Notes: generated by a model from the sequence alone, not told the origin. A stretch of 64,000 nt of DNA from Desulfurispira natronophila (GCF_014203025.1 NZ_JACHID010000007.1:62001-126000); one strand, 5' to 3'; numbered from the stretch's first letter, positions 16,649 through 26,337 are shown. A program made the numbers and translations.

Positions 16649-17475
16649 TATTTGTCTTCCCTGAGTCTGTGGGCTATAAATTGCTCCACCTGGCGCACCA
16701 GGTTTTCGGGAGCCATGGCCTGCTTTTGCAGGATATTGGTGACTTGTCCTTCCAGGCTGCCTTTTTCTTCGTCAGTAAGATCTTTGGAAGTAAGGATAAT
16801 TACAGGGATATCTTTCCAGCGAGTTTCTGTCTGCAGTTTGCGGGCAAAGGCAAATCCATCCATATGGGGCATGATCAAATCCAGCAGGATAAGACATGGA
16901 TTGTGCTTCTCCATCAGCTCCAGGGCTTCTTCGCCATTGGCGGCTTCCAGTATCTGGTAGCCTTTGCCGGTCAGTATGGTTCCTATGGTAGCGCGGGTCA
17001 GCGCCTCGTCCTCAACAATAAGTACGGTACATTCGCTGGCATTGAGGGGGCGGTATTTTTCCAGTACATCCACCAAGTATTCCCGGTCAATGGGCTTTAC
17101 CAGGTACTCTGAAGCGCCGAGGGCATAGCCTGCTTTTTTCTCGTTAACAATGGTCACCATAATGACGGGAATGTGGCGAGTCAGGGGATTGGCTTTCAGC
17201 TTGCTCAACACACTCCAGCCATCCATTTGAGGCATCATTACGTCCAGAGTTATAGCAGTTGGCATGAGCCGGGCTGCCAACTCCAGCGCTTCATGGCCCG
17301 AGGGAGCTGTAGCTACCCGGAATCCTGACCGCAGCAGGCTGCGCCGTAACATATCCCGAACAGCAGGGTCATCATCCACCACCAGTACCGTGTAGTCGCT
17401 GCTACCTGCAATAGTAGGTTCGGTGGCCTCACCTGTTGCAGAAACCTGATCATTTTTTTCAGCATACTGTGATTT
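16648..17475 (-). pseudogene. Double receiver module in frame with the upstream kinase, after a stop codon
   Basis: About 275 codons follow the TAA of the kinase gene in the same frame: a 25-30-residue linker, then receiver 1 (YTVLVVDDDP; phospho-site ITLDVMMPQMDGW; LVKPID) and receiver 2 (CTVLIVEDE; phospho-site LLDLIMPHMDGF). No ATG lies in this frame between the TAA and receiver 1. The first possible start, a GTG at 17382, would remove the first strand of receiver 1, and no ribosome binding site is seen. So this looks like the C-terminal part of a hybrid kinase, cut off by a nonsense codon, made by readthrough, or translated from an unrecognised start. Receiver 2 also has a degenerate conserved-lysine region (NILQKQ). 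Listed as a likely disrupted 3' part. Confidence 0.65.
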
Positions 17476-17478
17476 TTA
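17476..17478 (-). other. Single in-frame TAA dividing a hybrid histidine kinase
   Basis: The TAA after the kinase residues LRLPRTVH is the only stop between the kinase and the two receiver domains; both parts are in the same frame and the frame is open from 18999 to 16648 apart from this codon. The following codons read AAA TCA CAG. Confidence 0.85.
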
Positions 17479-18999
17479 ATGGACTGTGCGGGGGAGTCTC
17501 AATTGAAAGGTTGAGCCTTGGCCGGGTTCGCTATGAAGTACTTCAAGTGAGCCACCCATCATGGAGCAAAAGTTGCGGCTGATAGCCAGGCCCAGGCCAG
17601 TGCCGCCAAAGCGACGGGTGGTTGAGGAGTCAGCTTGGGTAAAGGAATCAAATATGGTATTACGCTGTTCTTCTGACATGCCGATACCACTATCGGAAAC
17701 CTGTACGATAAAGTGGTCGGGGCCGTCAGGAGATGCCAGCAGCTTAACGGTACCATTTTCCGTAAATTTGGCAGCATTACTCAGGAGGTTGATGAGTATT
17801 TGGCGCACCTTAGTCTTGTCAGCATAAACAGCTCCCATCGATGAGTCAAAGTCGATTTGAATCTGGTTTTTACCTCGCTCCATCATGGGTCGTAACAGTT
17901 GTGCCACCTCATCTATCAGACGCGGGAGATCGAAGCTCTCCAGGTAGAGTTCCATCCGCCCTGACTCGATCTTGGATATATCCAGAACATCATTAACAAT
18001 GCCGAGCAGGTGCATTCCTGCAGAGTGAATACGCTGCATGTCATCATTAATATCAGGCTTCAGGCCTTCCTGAATCTCTTCCTGAATCATCTCGCTGTAG
18101 CCGATGATGGCGTTAAGGGGCGTACGCAACTCGTGACTCATGTTGGCGAGAAACTGTCCCTTGGCTTCACTGGCAGCCTCGGCATCACACCGGGCCTGCT
18201 CCAGTTGACTGTGAGTTGCCTGCAGTTGTTCTTGCATACGGTTAAAGGCGCGGGCAATTTCTTGCATCTCCGCTCCACCATACTCGGAAACCCGGGCGCT
18301 GTAGTCGTTGTCACGTCCTGCACGCTCTATGCCCCACAGCAGATTACGTACCGACCGATTTATAGACTCGCTTAGCAACAACATTGGTATAAGCAGCACA
18401 CCTACGAGAGCAACCAGGGTTGCCACGGCAAAGTTGAGTTCGCGATGGATTCGCTGTTGCACCTCATCAAGATAGACACCAGTGCCAACTACCCACCCCC
18501 AGGGCTCAAAACCTTTGGCATAGGATATTTTGGCAATGGGATCGTCGTAGCCTGGCTTGGGCCACTTGTACTCAACATAGCCACTGCCGTACTGCTCAAC
18601 CACTTCCACCATCTCGACAAAAAGTCGCTTTCCGCTGGGATCCTTGTAGGTTTGCAAGGATTGCCCATTCAGTTGCGGCATGATGGGGTGCATAATCATG
18701 CGTGGATACATGTCATTGATCCACAAGTACTCGTTGTCTTCGTAGCGCATGGAGGAGATAATTTCACGACTGAGTTGCTGAGCGCGCTCTTCATCCATGC
18801 GCCCTTCCTGCACCAGGCTTTCCATGTGCTGCAGAACACTGTAGGCATTTTGCGCAGCAAATTTCGCTGCCTCCTGGCGTGCACTCAGCAGGTGGTCGCT
18901 GATAGACCCCAAAGTGAAATAGCTACTTGCAGACATACCCACAAAAGCGACAGCAACAATCAGAAGAAGTTTGCTTCGGATGGACTTGAGTAGGTTCAT
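17476..18999 (-). CDS. Membrane sensor histidine kinase with a single Cache domain (kinase part of a split hybrid)
   Basis: A 507-residue kinase. The first membrane helix (about 8-30) and second (about 188-212) enclose a periplasmic single-Cache domain with the motif YLWINDMYPRMIMHP and GFEPWGWVVGTGVYLDEV. Then come HAMP, a short coiled coil, H-box FLANMSHELRTPLNAIIGYSEM with H289, N box (NLLSNAAKF), G1 (VSDSGIGM), F box and G2 (GTGLGLAIS). This H-box type is that of hybrid kinases, in keeping with the receivers that follow in frame. The start at 18999 was chosen over one 13 codons upstream because GAGGA lies eight bases before it. Cache domains of this type commonly bind small organic acids; the ligand here is unknown. 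Confidence 0.92.
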   Translation of the reverse strand: MNLLKSIRSKLLLIVAVAFVGMSASSYFTLGSISDHLLSARQEAAKFAAQNAYSVLQHMESLVQEGRMDEERAQQLSREIISSMRYEDNEYLWINDMYPRMIMHPIMPQLNGQSLQTYKDPSGKRLFVEMVEVVEQYGSGYVEYKWPKPGYDDPIAKISYAKGFEPWGWVVGTGVYLDEVQQRIHRELNFAVATLVALVGVLLIPMLLLSESINRSVRNLLWGIERAGRDNDYSARVSEYGGAEMQEIARAFNRMQEQLQATHSQLEQARCDAEAASEAKGQFLANMSHELRTPLNAIIGYSEMIQEEIQEGLKPDINDDMQRIHSAGMHLLGIVNDVLDISKIESGRMELYLESFDLPRLIDEVAQLLRPMMERGKNQIQIDFDSSMGAVYADKTKVRQILINLLSNAAKFTENGTVKLLASPDGPDHFIVQVSDSGIGMSEEQRNTIFDSFTQADSSTTRRFGGTGLGLAISRNFCSMMGGSLEVLHSEPGQGSTFQLRLPRTVH

Positions 19000-19203
19000 G
19001 GTGCGGTTCCTCAGTTTGATAGCGCGTTTTGTCAGCATTTGCTTAGAGACTGAACATTTACCGCCTGTGTTTTTCCATGGCTTTCGCTTTTCCCTATATA
19101 TCCAGACTCATTCTCGGAGCGCTGTTGCGCATACTGAGCAATCCTCAAGGGCGCCGGAAACCGTTACTTTACCTATTCATACTACATGAAGTTATGCTGC
19201 CTC

Positions 19204-21771
19204 TTACCACCAAATCATGGGTGTGATATCCAGGCGCCGGATATCCAGAGGCGAGTTATTAATCACCCGCACCGTGCAGGCAAAGCGCCCACTGCTGTGG
19301 CAGACGATATCGCCACTAAAGCGATAAAGGCATCCATCAATCAGTTCGACGTTGTTAAGGCGTTCGGTAAATCCGTTGGGAATGTAGCGATCAGCGTGAT
19401 CCATTTTGCCGTAATAGACTTCCACGATAACATCTTGGGGCTCCAGCCCATCCAACAGTACTTCCGCTTCCACATGGGCCATTTCGCCCACTCCCAGCTC
19501 TTCGCTGTCCGTTTTTACTTGTACCTGACGCACTGATACCTGGTGCCAATGATCCTGAATCTTGCGATTCCAGCTGGCTACCTTGCGAGCATGACTAAAA
19601 TCGCTAAACTCAAACTGGTTCCAATTGATACTGGCGTTGAGATAGAATTTTGTAGTGTAGTTTTCCACCATGTTGTTGGTGTTGAAAACAGGCAGCAGGT
19701 TGGTCATAGCCTCCTTGACCATCTGCATCCAGCGCCGAGGGATGCCATCAGTGCTGCGATCATAAAATGCTGGCAAAATTTCGTTTTCCAGGAGTGAGTA
19801 GATGGAGTTGCTTTCTACTTCGTCCTGGAAATCCAGATCGTCGTAGGTTTCTCCGCCACCAATACTCCAGCCGCATTCCGGATCGTATCCCTCTACCCAC
19901 CATCCATCCAGGATGCTCATGTTAAGTCCAGCATTGGGAGTGACCTTCATTCCTGAGGTACCGCAGGCTTCCAGTGGGCGGCGGGGGTTATTGAGCCACA
20001 AGTCGACGCCCTGCACCATTTTCCTGCCCAGACTGATATCATAGTCTTCCAAAAAGACAATTTTATGGCGAAATTCCGGTAAGTGGAGGGTGTGAATGAT
20101 CTCTTTTATTATATGCTTTCCGCCCTCATCCCTGGGGTGAGCCTTACCGGCAAATATAAACTGAACCGGCCGGCTCTCATCGGACAATATGTTTCGCAGG
20201 CGATCAAGATCGTGAAACAGCAGGTCGCCCCTTTTGTAGGTGGCAAAGCGACGGGCAAAGCCAATGGTGAGAGCTTTTGGGTCCAGGACTTCATCAGCAA
20301 TAGCCATCTCGCTTTTAGTCGCGCCTCGACGCTGCAGACTTTCCCGCAAACGCTTACGAACAAAAGTAACCAGACGGCGGCGGAGGGCTTCCCGGGCGTG
20401 CCAAAGCTCCGGGTCGGGAATCGTGCGTACTTTTTCCCACACTTCGGTGTCGTCAGGGTCGTCAACCCATCGCTCCCCAAGGTAGCGCTCCAACAAATCC
20501 TTAACATCGCGGGAGAGCCAGGAGAGCAGATGCACTCCGTTGGTTACGTGATCTATAGGGGTTTCCTGCTCTGGCACGCTGGGCCAAATATTTCGCCACA
20601 TGTGGCGTGCGACGCTACCGTGAAGTTTGCTTACACCATTTTTGAAGCCTGCAAAGCGAATGGCAATGACAGTCATGCAGAAAAGCTCGCTTTTGTTGCC
20701 GGGAACTTCCCGCCCAAAGTCGATAAAGGTCTGGTTGTCAATCCCCAACTCATGGATGTAGTGCCCCAGGTACTTGAGTACCAGCTCCGGCGCAAAACGG
20801 TCGTTGCCGGCTGGTACGGGAGTGTGGGTGGTGAAGACATTACTTGCGTAAACAACCTCGAAGGCGGTGTCAAAATTGAGGCTGCGCTCGTGCATCAGGT
20901 AACGTATGCGCTCAAGGGGCATAAAGCCGCTGTGCCCTTCGTTCATGTGGCATACGGTGGGGTTAATATCCATGCTTTTTAGGGCTCGCATGCCGCCTAT
21001 ACCCAAGAGTATCTCCTGCTGTAGGCGCATTTCTTCATCGCCACCATAAAGCTGCTTGGTTATTTGCTTGGCCTTCTCACTGTTCTCCTCCAGGCTAGTG
21101 TCCAGGAGATAGAGGCTAATACGCCCTACTGCCACTCGCCAGATCTGAAAGTGAACTCGACCAAAAGGATAGTCTATATAGGGTTTTACAGGCTCACCAC
21201 TGGCATCGCGCACCAGCTCCATAGGCATATTGTGAAAATCATTTTCCGGATAGCGCTCGTGCTGCCAGCCATCCGCGTTAAGGCTTTGGCGAAAGTAGCC
21301 GTGACGATAGAGCAGACCAACTCCCACCAGTGGGATACCCAACTCACTGGCAGACTTCAGGTGATCACCAGCCAAAATACCCAGACCACCGGAGTAGACA
21401 GGAAGAGATTCATGGATGCCATATTCCAGGGAAAAGTAGGTAATGGTAAAGTGTTCCCAGTCTTTTGAGAGGCGAGAATACCAAGTGCCCTGCTGCATGT
21501 ATTCCTGAAACTTGCGGTGCACCAGATGCATATGGTTCATAAAGCCTTCGTCCTGGGCCAAAACCTCCAGTTCGCTCCACTCCAATGATCCCAGTAAGCG
21601 AATGGGGTTGTGTTCAACCGAGGGGCTGTTCCAGCGTTCCTGATCAATACGGTAAAAAAGTTCAATGGCGTCGGTTTGCCACGTCCACCAAAGGTTGTTG
21701 GCAATTTCGAGCAGAGGTTGCAGGGTTTGGGGAAGTTTGGGAACTACGGTGTAGTAGCAGTAATTGGTCAT
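19204..21771 (-). CDS. glgP: Alpha-glucan (glycogen/maltodextrin) phosphorylase, GT35 family
   Basis: An 855-residue cytoplasmic enzyme that releases glucose 1-phosphate from alpha-1,4-glucans using pyridoxal phosphate. It is the shorter, bacterial/archaeal type with the N-terminus PQTLQPLLEIANNLWWTW. Recognisable segments are YFSLEYGIHESLPVYSGGLG, CHMNEGHSGF, FARRFATYKRGDLL, and the cofactor-lysine region LEACGTSGMKVTPNAGLN. The ATG overlaps the stop of rnc by four bases (ATGA), so the two are translationally coupled. Storage-glucan use sitting behind fatty-acid and RNase genes is an unusual context. No terminator was recognised after it. Confidence 0.94.
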   Translation of the reverse strand: MTNYCYYTVVPKLPQTLQPLLEIANNLWWTWQTDAIELFYRIDQERWNSPSVEHNPIRLLGSLEWSELEVLAQDEGFMNHMHLVHRKFQEYMQQGTWYSRLSKDWEHFTITYFSLEYGIHESLPVYSGGLGILAGDHLKSASELGIPLVGVGLLYRHGYFRQSLNADGWQHERYPENDFHNMPMELVRDASGEPVKPYIDYPFGRVHFQIWRVAVGRISLYLLDTSLEENSEKAKQITKQLYGGDEEMRLQQEILLGIGGMRALKSMDINPTVCHMNEGHSGFMPLERIRYLMHERSLNFDTAFEVVYASNVFTTHTPVPAGNDRFAPELVLKYLGHYIHELGIDNQTFIDFGREVPGNKSELFCMTVIAIRFAGFKNGVSKLHGSVARHMWRNIWPSVPEQETPIDHVTNGVHLLSWLSRDVKDLLERYLGERWVDDPDDTEVWEKVRTIPDPELWHAREALRRRLVTFVRKRLRESLQRRGATKSEMAIADEVLDPKALTIGFARRFATYKRGDLLFHDLDRLRNILSDESRPVQFIFAGKAHPRDEGGKHIIKEIIHTLHLPEFRHKIVFLEDYDISLGRKMVQGVDLWLNNPRRPLEACGTSGMKVTPNAGLNMSILDGWWVEGYDPECGWSIGGGETYDDLDFQDEVESNSIYSLLENEILPAFYDRSTDGIPRRWMQMVKEAMTNLLPVFNTNNMVENYTTKFYLNASINWNQFEFSDFSHARKVASWNRKIQDHWHQVSVRQVQVKTDSEELGVGEMAHVEAEVLLDGLEPQDVIVEVYYGKMDHADRYIPNGFTERLNNVELIDGCLYRFSGDIVCHSSGRFACTVRVINNSPLDIRRLDITPMIWW

Positions 21772-22517
21772 GGTGTTACCTCTTCAGGCCGCTGTGCCAG
21801 TTCCTGGCGCAAAAGTTCCAGTGCAGCCTGGGCGGCTTTTTGTTCAGCATTTTTTTTGGAAGTTCCTTCACCGTAGCCATACTTACGGCCACCAAGGTAA
21901 AGGGTTACAGCAAAATGTTTTTGGTGGTCAGGGCCCCATTCTCGCGATACCTGGTACTCAGGGGCCTCCCCCAGGCTCCCTTGGCTGAGTTCTTGTAACT
22001 CGGTCTTGTAATCACTATGGTCTTTATTGCGAACTACGGCATCCACCTCCTGCGCCATGAGCTCCAGTACGACGCGGGTTACCTGATCCAGGTCACTGTC
22101 CAGGTAAATGGCGGCAATAATAGCCTCCATGGCGTCAGCCAGAATGCTGGGCTTACTGCGCCCCCCGGTGTGATGCTCACCTTTACCGATATGCAAAAAC
22201 CGTCCGAGCTGGAGTTTTTCTCGCGATATGCGGGCCAAGGTTTTTTCGTTAACGATGAATGAGCGGATTTTACTCAGCCGGCCCTCAGGCTCATGAGGAA
22301 AAGTGGCAAAGAGATAGTGGCTGATTACAAGCCCCAGAACGGAGTCGCCCAAAAACTCCAGCCGCTCATTGTGGAGTTGCCGGGAACGGCTGTCTCCCGG
22401 ACAGGAGCGGTGGGTCAGGGCCCGCTGCAATAACTGCGGCTGCCGAAATCGATACCCCAGTATGTCTTCCAGGGCAACGGTGTCTTCAGGCACAACGCCG
22501 TGGTACTCCCGTTTCAT
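21768..22517 (-). CDS. rnc: Ribonuclease III
   Basis: A 249-residue double-strand-specific endoribonuclease that processes rRNA precursors and structured mRNAs. The N-terminal nuclease domain has the signature [14 protein letters not shown] (about residues 45-60) and the second metal-binding acidic site [14 protein letters not shown] (about 117-130). A dsRNA-binding domain is at the C-terminus ([12 protein letters not shown]...[20 protein letters not shown]). Its start overlaps the fabF stop and its stop overlaps the glgP start (ATGA in both cases), so the three are one coupled unit. The fabF-rnc order is common in bacteria. Confidence 0.96.
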   Translation of the reverse strand: MKREYHGVVPEDTVALEDILGYRFRQPQLLQRALTHRSCPGDSRSRQLHNERLEFLGDSVLGLVISHYLFATFPHEPEGRLSKIRSFIVNEKTLARISREKLQLGRFLHIGKGEHHTGGRSKPSILADAMEAIIAAIYLDSDLDQVTRVVLELMAQEVDAVVRNKDHSDYKTELQELSQGSLGEAPEYQVSREWGPDHQKHFAVTLYLGGRKYGYGEGTSKKNAEQKAAQAALELLRQELAQRPEEVTP

Positions 22518-23767
22518 CGATCCTCATACTTCTGAAAAAGGAGGGTAGCGTTGGTTCCGCCAAAGCCAAAGGAATTGCTGATGGCGCCCAGTACCTCCTG
22601 ACGCACGGCAGAGTGGGGGACATAGTTGAGATCGCACTCGTCGTCAGGGCTATCACAGTTGATGGTCGGCGGAATGAGCCCTGTCTCGATGGCTTTGCAG
22701 CATACCACCGCTTCGAATCCCCCGGCAGCGCCCAGCATGTGGCCCACCATAGACTTGGTCGAGCTCACCAGCAGGCTTCGGGTATGGTCACCAAAAACCT
22801 CTTTTATCGCCTTGGTCTCATTGAGATCATTGTAGTAAGTGCTGGTGCCATGGGCATTGACATAAGTGATTTTTGACTTGTCAATCTTACCGTCGGCAAT
22901 AGCCATTTCCATGCAGCGGGCGGCGCCTTCACCTTCTGGCGCCGGACTGGTCATGTGGTAGGCATCGCAGCTCAATCCGTATCCACTCACTTCAGCGTAT
23001 ATACGGGCTCCGCGAGCCTTTGCGTGTTCAAGCTCTTCCAGCACCAGCACGCCGGCGCCTTCTGCCATAACAAAGCCGTCCCGGTCACGATCAAAGGGGC
23101 GAGAGGCCTTTTCCGGATCGTCGTTGCGGGTTGATAAGGCGGTCATGGCGCTAAAACCACCAATACCCAGTGAGGTTATGGCCGCTTCAGTACCACCGGC
23201 AAACATAACGTCAGCATCTCCCCGCTGAATTATCTTGAATGCATCGCCGATGGAGTGGGTTCCGGTGGCACAGGCGGTGACATTACAGGCGTTTGGCCCC
23301 TTGGCTCCCAGGAGTATAGCAACTTGGCCTGCTGCCAGATTGACAATAACCATAGGTATAAAAAATGGTGTCAGGCGCTTGTATCCTTTTTCCAGTGCCG
23401 TGTTGTGCCACTTTTCAATGGCAGGCAACCCCCCCATACCTGAGCCTATGAGAACCCCGGCGCGGTGAGCAGACTCACCTTCAAACGGGTACGTAAAGCC
23501 AGCGTCTTTGGCAGCCTCGTCTGCGGCGCTCATGGCAAAGTGGATAAAGCGATCCATTTTTTTCTGGTCTTTTTTTGATATAACGGCGCTGTCCACTTCG
23601 TACCCCTTGACTTCACCGGCTATGCGGGTGCCAAAATCCGAAGCATCGAAATGAGTTATGGGCCCGATACCGGATTTGCCATTGACCAGCGCCTCCCATG
23701 AATCGTCAGTGGTATTGCCCACTGGGCTAATGGCCCCAAGACCGGTGACAACTACACGTTTTTGCAT
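22514..23767 (-). CDS. fabF: 3-oxoacyl-[acyl-carrier-protein] synthase II
   Basis: A 417-residue condensing enzyme that elongates acyl-ACP with malonyl-ACP. The catalytic triad is visible: Cys in [15 protein letters not shown], His in [11 protein letters not shown], His in [13 protein letters not shown], and the C-terminal GFGGTNA. It lies 217 bases after acpP, with a terminator-like hairpin in between, and overlaps rnc by four bases. The start [11 protein letters not shown] is the family standard. Confidence 0.96.
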   Translation of the reverse strand: MQKRVVVTGLGAISPVGNTTDDSWEALVNGKSGIGPITHFDASDFGTRIAGEVKGYEVDSAVISKKDQKKMDRFIHFAMSAADEAAKDAGFTYPFEGESAHRAGVLIGSGMGGLPAIEKWHNTALEKGYKRLTPFFIPMVIVNLAAGQVAILLGAKGPNACNVTACATGTHSIGDAFKIIQRGDADVMFAGGTEAAITSLGIGGFSAMTALSTRNDDPEKASRPFDRDRDGFVMAEGAGVLVLEELEHAKARGARIYAEVSGYGLSCDAYHMTSPAPEGEGAARCMEMAIADGKIDKSKITYVNAHGTSTYYNDLNETKAIKEVFGDHTRSLLVSSTKSMVGHMLGAAGGFEAVVCCKAIETGLIPPTINCDSPDDECDLNYVPHSAVRQEVLGAISNSFGFGGTNATLLFQKYEDR

Positions 23768-23938
23768 ATTATTACCCCATGTTTTCTGCCACCTCCAGTG
23801 AATATGGCACCTAATTTAATGCCGGACACTCTGGATTGGCAAAATGGTTGTTAACAGATTAAAATCTACAGAACACCTGGGACGGACAGGCCAGAATGTT
23901 TCTCTTCTGCCTCTTGTCTGTCGGTTCCACGTGTCCCG

Positions 23939-23975
23939 AAAAAAGTTATGCCCACCGTTTCCGGTGAGCATAACT
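23939..23975 (-). terminator. Rho-independent terminator or attenuator after acpP
   Basis: On the minus strand AGTTATGCTCACCG-GAAA-CGGTGGGCATAACT (one G-U pair) is followed by six T (complement of 23939-23944). It lies just past the acpP stop and before fabF. It should end most acpP transcripts and let a fraction through to fabF, matching the high need for acyl carrier protein (inference). Confidence 0.85.
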
Positions 23976-23984
23976 CACAATGGT

Positions 23985-24215
23985 TTAGCTGTTGCTGTCG
24001 ATATAGCTGATGGCGTCCTGCACGGTGACGATCTTTTCCGCCTCATCATCGGGGATCTCCAAGCCGAACTCTTCTTCCAGAGCCATGATCAGTTCTACAG
24101 TATCGAGGCTGTCGGCTCCCAGATCGTCGATAAACGAGCTCTCAGGGTTAACGGTGTCAATTCCCACACCCAGTTGTTCAGCTACAATTTCCTTGACTTT
24201 TTGCTCGACGGACAT
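23985..24215 (-). CDS. acpP: Acyl carrier protein
   Basis: A 76-residue acidic protein carrying the growing acyl chain on phosphopantetheine. The attachment serine is in [27 protein letters not shown] (Ser at about residue 37). Length and charge are standard. GGAG lies upstream of the ATG. It has its own strong promoter at 24262-24290, separate from the fabG-containing unit upstream, and a terminator directly behind it. Confidence 0.97.
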   Translation of the reverse strand: MSVEQKVKEIVAEQLGVGIDTVNPESSFIDDLGADSLDTVELIMALEEEFGLEIPDDEAEKIVTVQDAISYIDSNS

Positions 24216-24261
24216 AAGCGCTCCTTGTAAAGGTAGAATGCGATGTTATGGAAACATTGTA

Positions 24262-24290
24262 AGTATATAGCAGGTTGAGCCAATACTCAA
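24262..24290 (-). promoter_or_regulatory. Sigma-70-type promoter of acpP
   Basis: On the minus strand: -35 TTGAGT (24285-24290), 17-base spacer, -10 TATACT (24262-24267), giving a start near 24255 and a leader of about 40 bases. An inverted repeat GTTGAG...CTCAAC (about 24274-24291) covers the -35 box and could bind a regulator. Confidence 0.7.
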
Positions 24291-24300
24291 CACTGATAAC

Positions 24301-24316
24301 TGCCACGATCGTGGCA
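24301..24316. repeat. Perfect 16-bp palindrome upstream of the acpP promoter
   Basis: TGCCACGATCGTGGCA is fully self-complementary and lies 11 bases upstream of the -35 box of acpP. This is where an activator or a repressor of lipid synthesis could sit. The rest of the 315-base fabG-acpP gap (24216-24530) shows no other gene. The 8-mer CTTACAAT (minus strand) occurs on the acpP side of the palindrome and again beyond it. Confidence 0.6.
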
Positions 24317-24530
24317 CATTGTAAGTAGGCAATATGGCCACTGGTGTCAAGGGAAAATCCCTCGGCAGTAGCAAGTGCTGGTTTTCCGCACAAGGCCCGT
24401 CCGCCAAGTGTCCCTTTGCTCCAGTAGTGCAAAACAAATTGAGTTCCGTAATCAATATTAGCCATGGCCACATGGAGTTTTATTGACCCAGATTCTCAGC
24501 GCCGCAACGCATGGCGTGCGAAGCTACTCG

Positions 24531-25274
24531 TTACATGTACATGCCGCCGTTGACGGCGACTACCTGTCCAGTGACGTACTTTGACAATTCAGAGCTAAGA
24601 TAGATTACCGCCCCGGCTACATCTTCTGGCGAACCAAAACTACCCAGAGGAATATGGCTGAGCATGGTTTGACGAACCGAGTCTTTCAGGCCCGCTGTCA
24701 TATCAGACTCGATGAATCCGGGAGCTACCGCATTGACCAGAATATTTTTAGGGGCAACTTCCCTGGCAATGGACTTGGTCATGCCGATAACACCAGCTTT
24801 ACTGGCAACATAGTTGGCCTGCCCGGCATTCCCCATCTGCCCCACTACGCTGGAAACATTGATAATGCGCCCACCCCCACTTTTCATCATGGGACGAACA
24901 ACCGCCTTACTCATAAGAAATGCGCTTTTGAGGTTGGTATTGATAACGGCATCAAAATCCTCTTCTTTCATGCGCATCAACAAGCCATCCCTGGTAATAC
25001 CGGCGTTGTTTACCAGAATATCCACTTGTCCAAAGTGATCCAGGCTCTTTTGCACCAGCGCAGAGCACTCTTCACTGCTGGCAACATCTGCCTGCAGGGC
25101 GATGGCCTTGACTCCCATCTGCTGGAGCTCCTCCACCACCTCTTGGGCCGGACCTTGGCTGGAAGCGTAATTAACAACGACTGAAGCACCATGGCGCCCC
25201 ATCTCCAGTGCTATGGCTCGCCCAATGCCTCTTGAGGCACCGGTTACCAGTGCGACCTTATTTTGCAGCAACAT
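24531..25274 (-). CDS. fabG: 3-oxoacyl-[acyl-carrier-protein] reductase
   Basis: A 247-residue NADPH-dependent short-chain dehydrogenase that reduces the keto group in each elongation cycle. It shows TGASRGIG (cofactor), NNAG, catalytic Ser in INVSSVVG, and YVASK. The ATG at 25274 fits the family start (MLLQNKVALVTG) and has GAGG upstream; it overlaps the 3' end of fabD by 17 bases. The C-terminus VTGQVVAVNGGMYM is typical of FabG rather than other short-chain dehydrogenases. Confidence 0.96.
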   Translation of the reverse strand: MLLQNKVALVTGASRGIGRAIALEMGRHGASVVVNYASSQGPAQEVVEELQQMGVKAIALQADVASSEECSALVQKSLDHFGQVDILVNNAGITRDGLLMRMKEEDFDAVINTNLKSAFLMSKAVVRPMMKSGGGRIINVSSVVGQMGNAGQANYVASKAGVIGMTKSIAREVAPKNILVNAVAPGFIESDMTAGLKDSVRQTMLSHIPLGSFGSPEDVAGAVIYLSSELSKYVTGQVVAVNGGMYM

Positions 25275-26217
25275 AGAGTGTATCCTCAATTTTCTTCAAA
25301 TCTTCTGCGTTTTCAAGATTCAGGGTGGTTACGTCTTTACTGATTTTGCGCATCATACCACTCAGCACTTTTCCTGAGCCGAGCTCGATGCTGGTGTTAA
25401 TACCATCCCCCACTACAATCTGCATGCTTTCGTACCAGCGTACGGTGCCGGTCACCTGGCGCACCAGAGACGGACAAATGTCATCGGCAAGATAGATGTA
25501 GGAGGCGTCCACGTTATTGATAATAGTATGCGTGAGGTCAGAGAAGGTTACCGACTCCATTTCTTTTGCCAGCTTATCCTGGGCAGACTGCATCAGTGAG
25601 CAATGGAAAGGGGCACTCACTGGAAGCATGACTGCCTTGCGAGCACCCAGTTCCTTGCTGTACTTACAGGCCAACTCGACTGCTGGCGTGCCCCCGGCGA
25701 TGACAACCTGGCTCGGGAGATTGTAGTTGGCTACCATAACCACCTCACCTTCTTCCTCCTGAGCTCGCTTGCAAGCCTGATGAACCTGACGGATATCCAG
25801 GTTCATGATAGCGGCCATAGCGCCTTTCCCCACAGGGACTGCTTCCTGCATGAACTTACCCCGTAAGTGAACCAGCTTTACGGCATCGACAAAGTCGATG
25901 CCGCCGGCACAGCTCAAAGCAGAGTATTCGCCAAGGGAGTGTCCTGCAGCGGTCTTGGCCTCGACACCAAGCTCTCGGGTGAGAACATCGTGGGCAATCG
26001 TGCTGGTGACCAAAAGAGCTGGCTGTGTGATGCTGGTGAGGCGTAACTCCTCTTCCGGTCCATTGAAGCAGATGTTCATCAGGTCAAAACCCAAAGCCTC
26101 TGATGCCTGCTCGAATCGCTGCCGAACATAAGGGAATGCCTCACAGAGGCTTTTTCCCATGCCTACGACCTGAGAGCCTTGGCCGGGATAAAGAAACATA
26201 ATATTGGACATAGACAT
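25258..26217 (-). CDS. fabD: Malonyl-CoA:acyl carrier protein transacylase
   Basis: A 319-residue enzyme loading malonyl groups onto ACP. The N-terminus FLYPGQGSQVVGMG, the nucleophile elbow AAGHSLGEYSAL (Ser near 92) and the catalytic His in APFHCSLM are present. Three ATGs are close together (26223, 26217, 26211); 26217 has the best spacing (seven bases) from GAGGAG. It lies between fabH and fabG in the rpmF-plsX-fabHDG unit. Confidence 0.95.
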   Translation of the reverse strand: MSMSNIMFLYPGQGSQVVGMGKSLCEAFPYVRQRFEQASEALGFDLMNICFNGPEEELRLTSITQPALLVTSTIAHDVLTRELGVEAKTAAGHSLGEYSALSCAGGIDFVDAVKLVHLRGKFMQEAVPVGKGAMAAIMNLDIRQVHQACKRAQEEEGEVVMVANYNLPSQVVIAGGTPAVELACKYSKELGARKAVMLPVSAPFHCSLMQSAQDKLAKEMESVTFSDLTHTIINNVDASYIYLADDICPSLVRQVTGTVRWYESMQIVVGDGINTSIELGSGKVLSGMMRKISKDVTTLNLENAEDLKKIEDTLYVAAK

Positions 26218-26337
26218 ATGCATACTCCTCAGTTTGCTTTTGGCTGCCAGGTGTGGCGCCTGCAGAAATCGGATTGCCTAAAAAACCAACGGCGACATCA
26301 CCACAAGGTGCTGCCGCCAATAGTCCCCAGGAACCCG

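Noticed and set aside
24178-24471. Minus-strand open frame in the fabG-acpP gap
   Set aside because: It overlaps the acpP promoter and start region and is not protein-like; the gap is better explained as regulatory.
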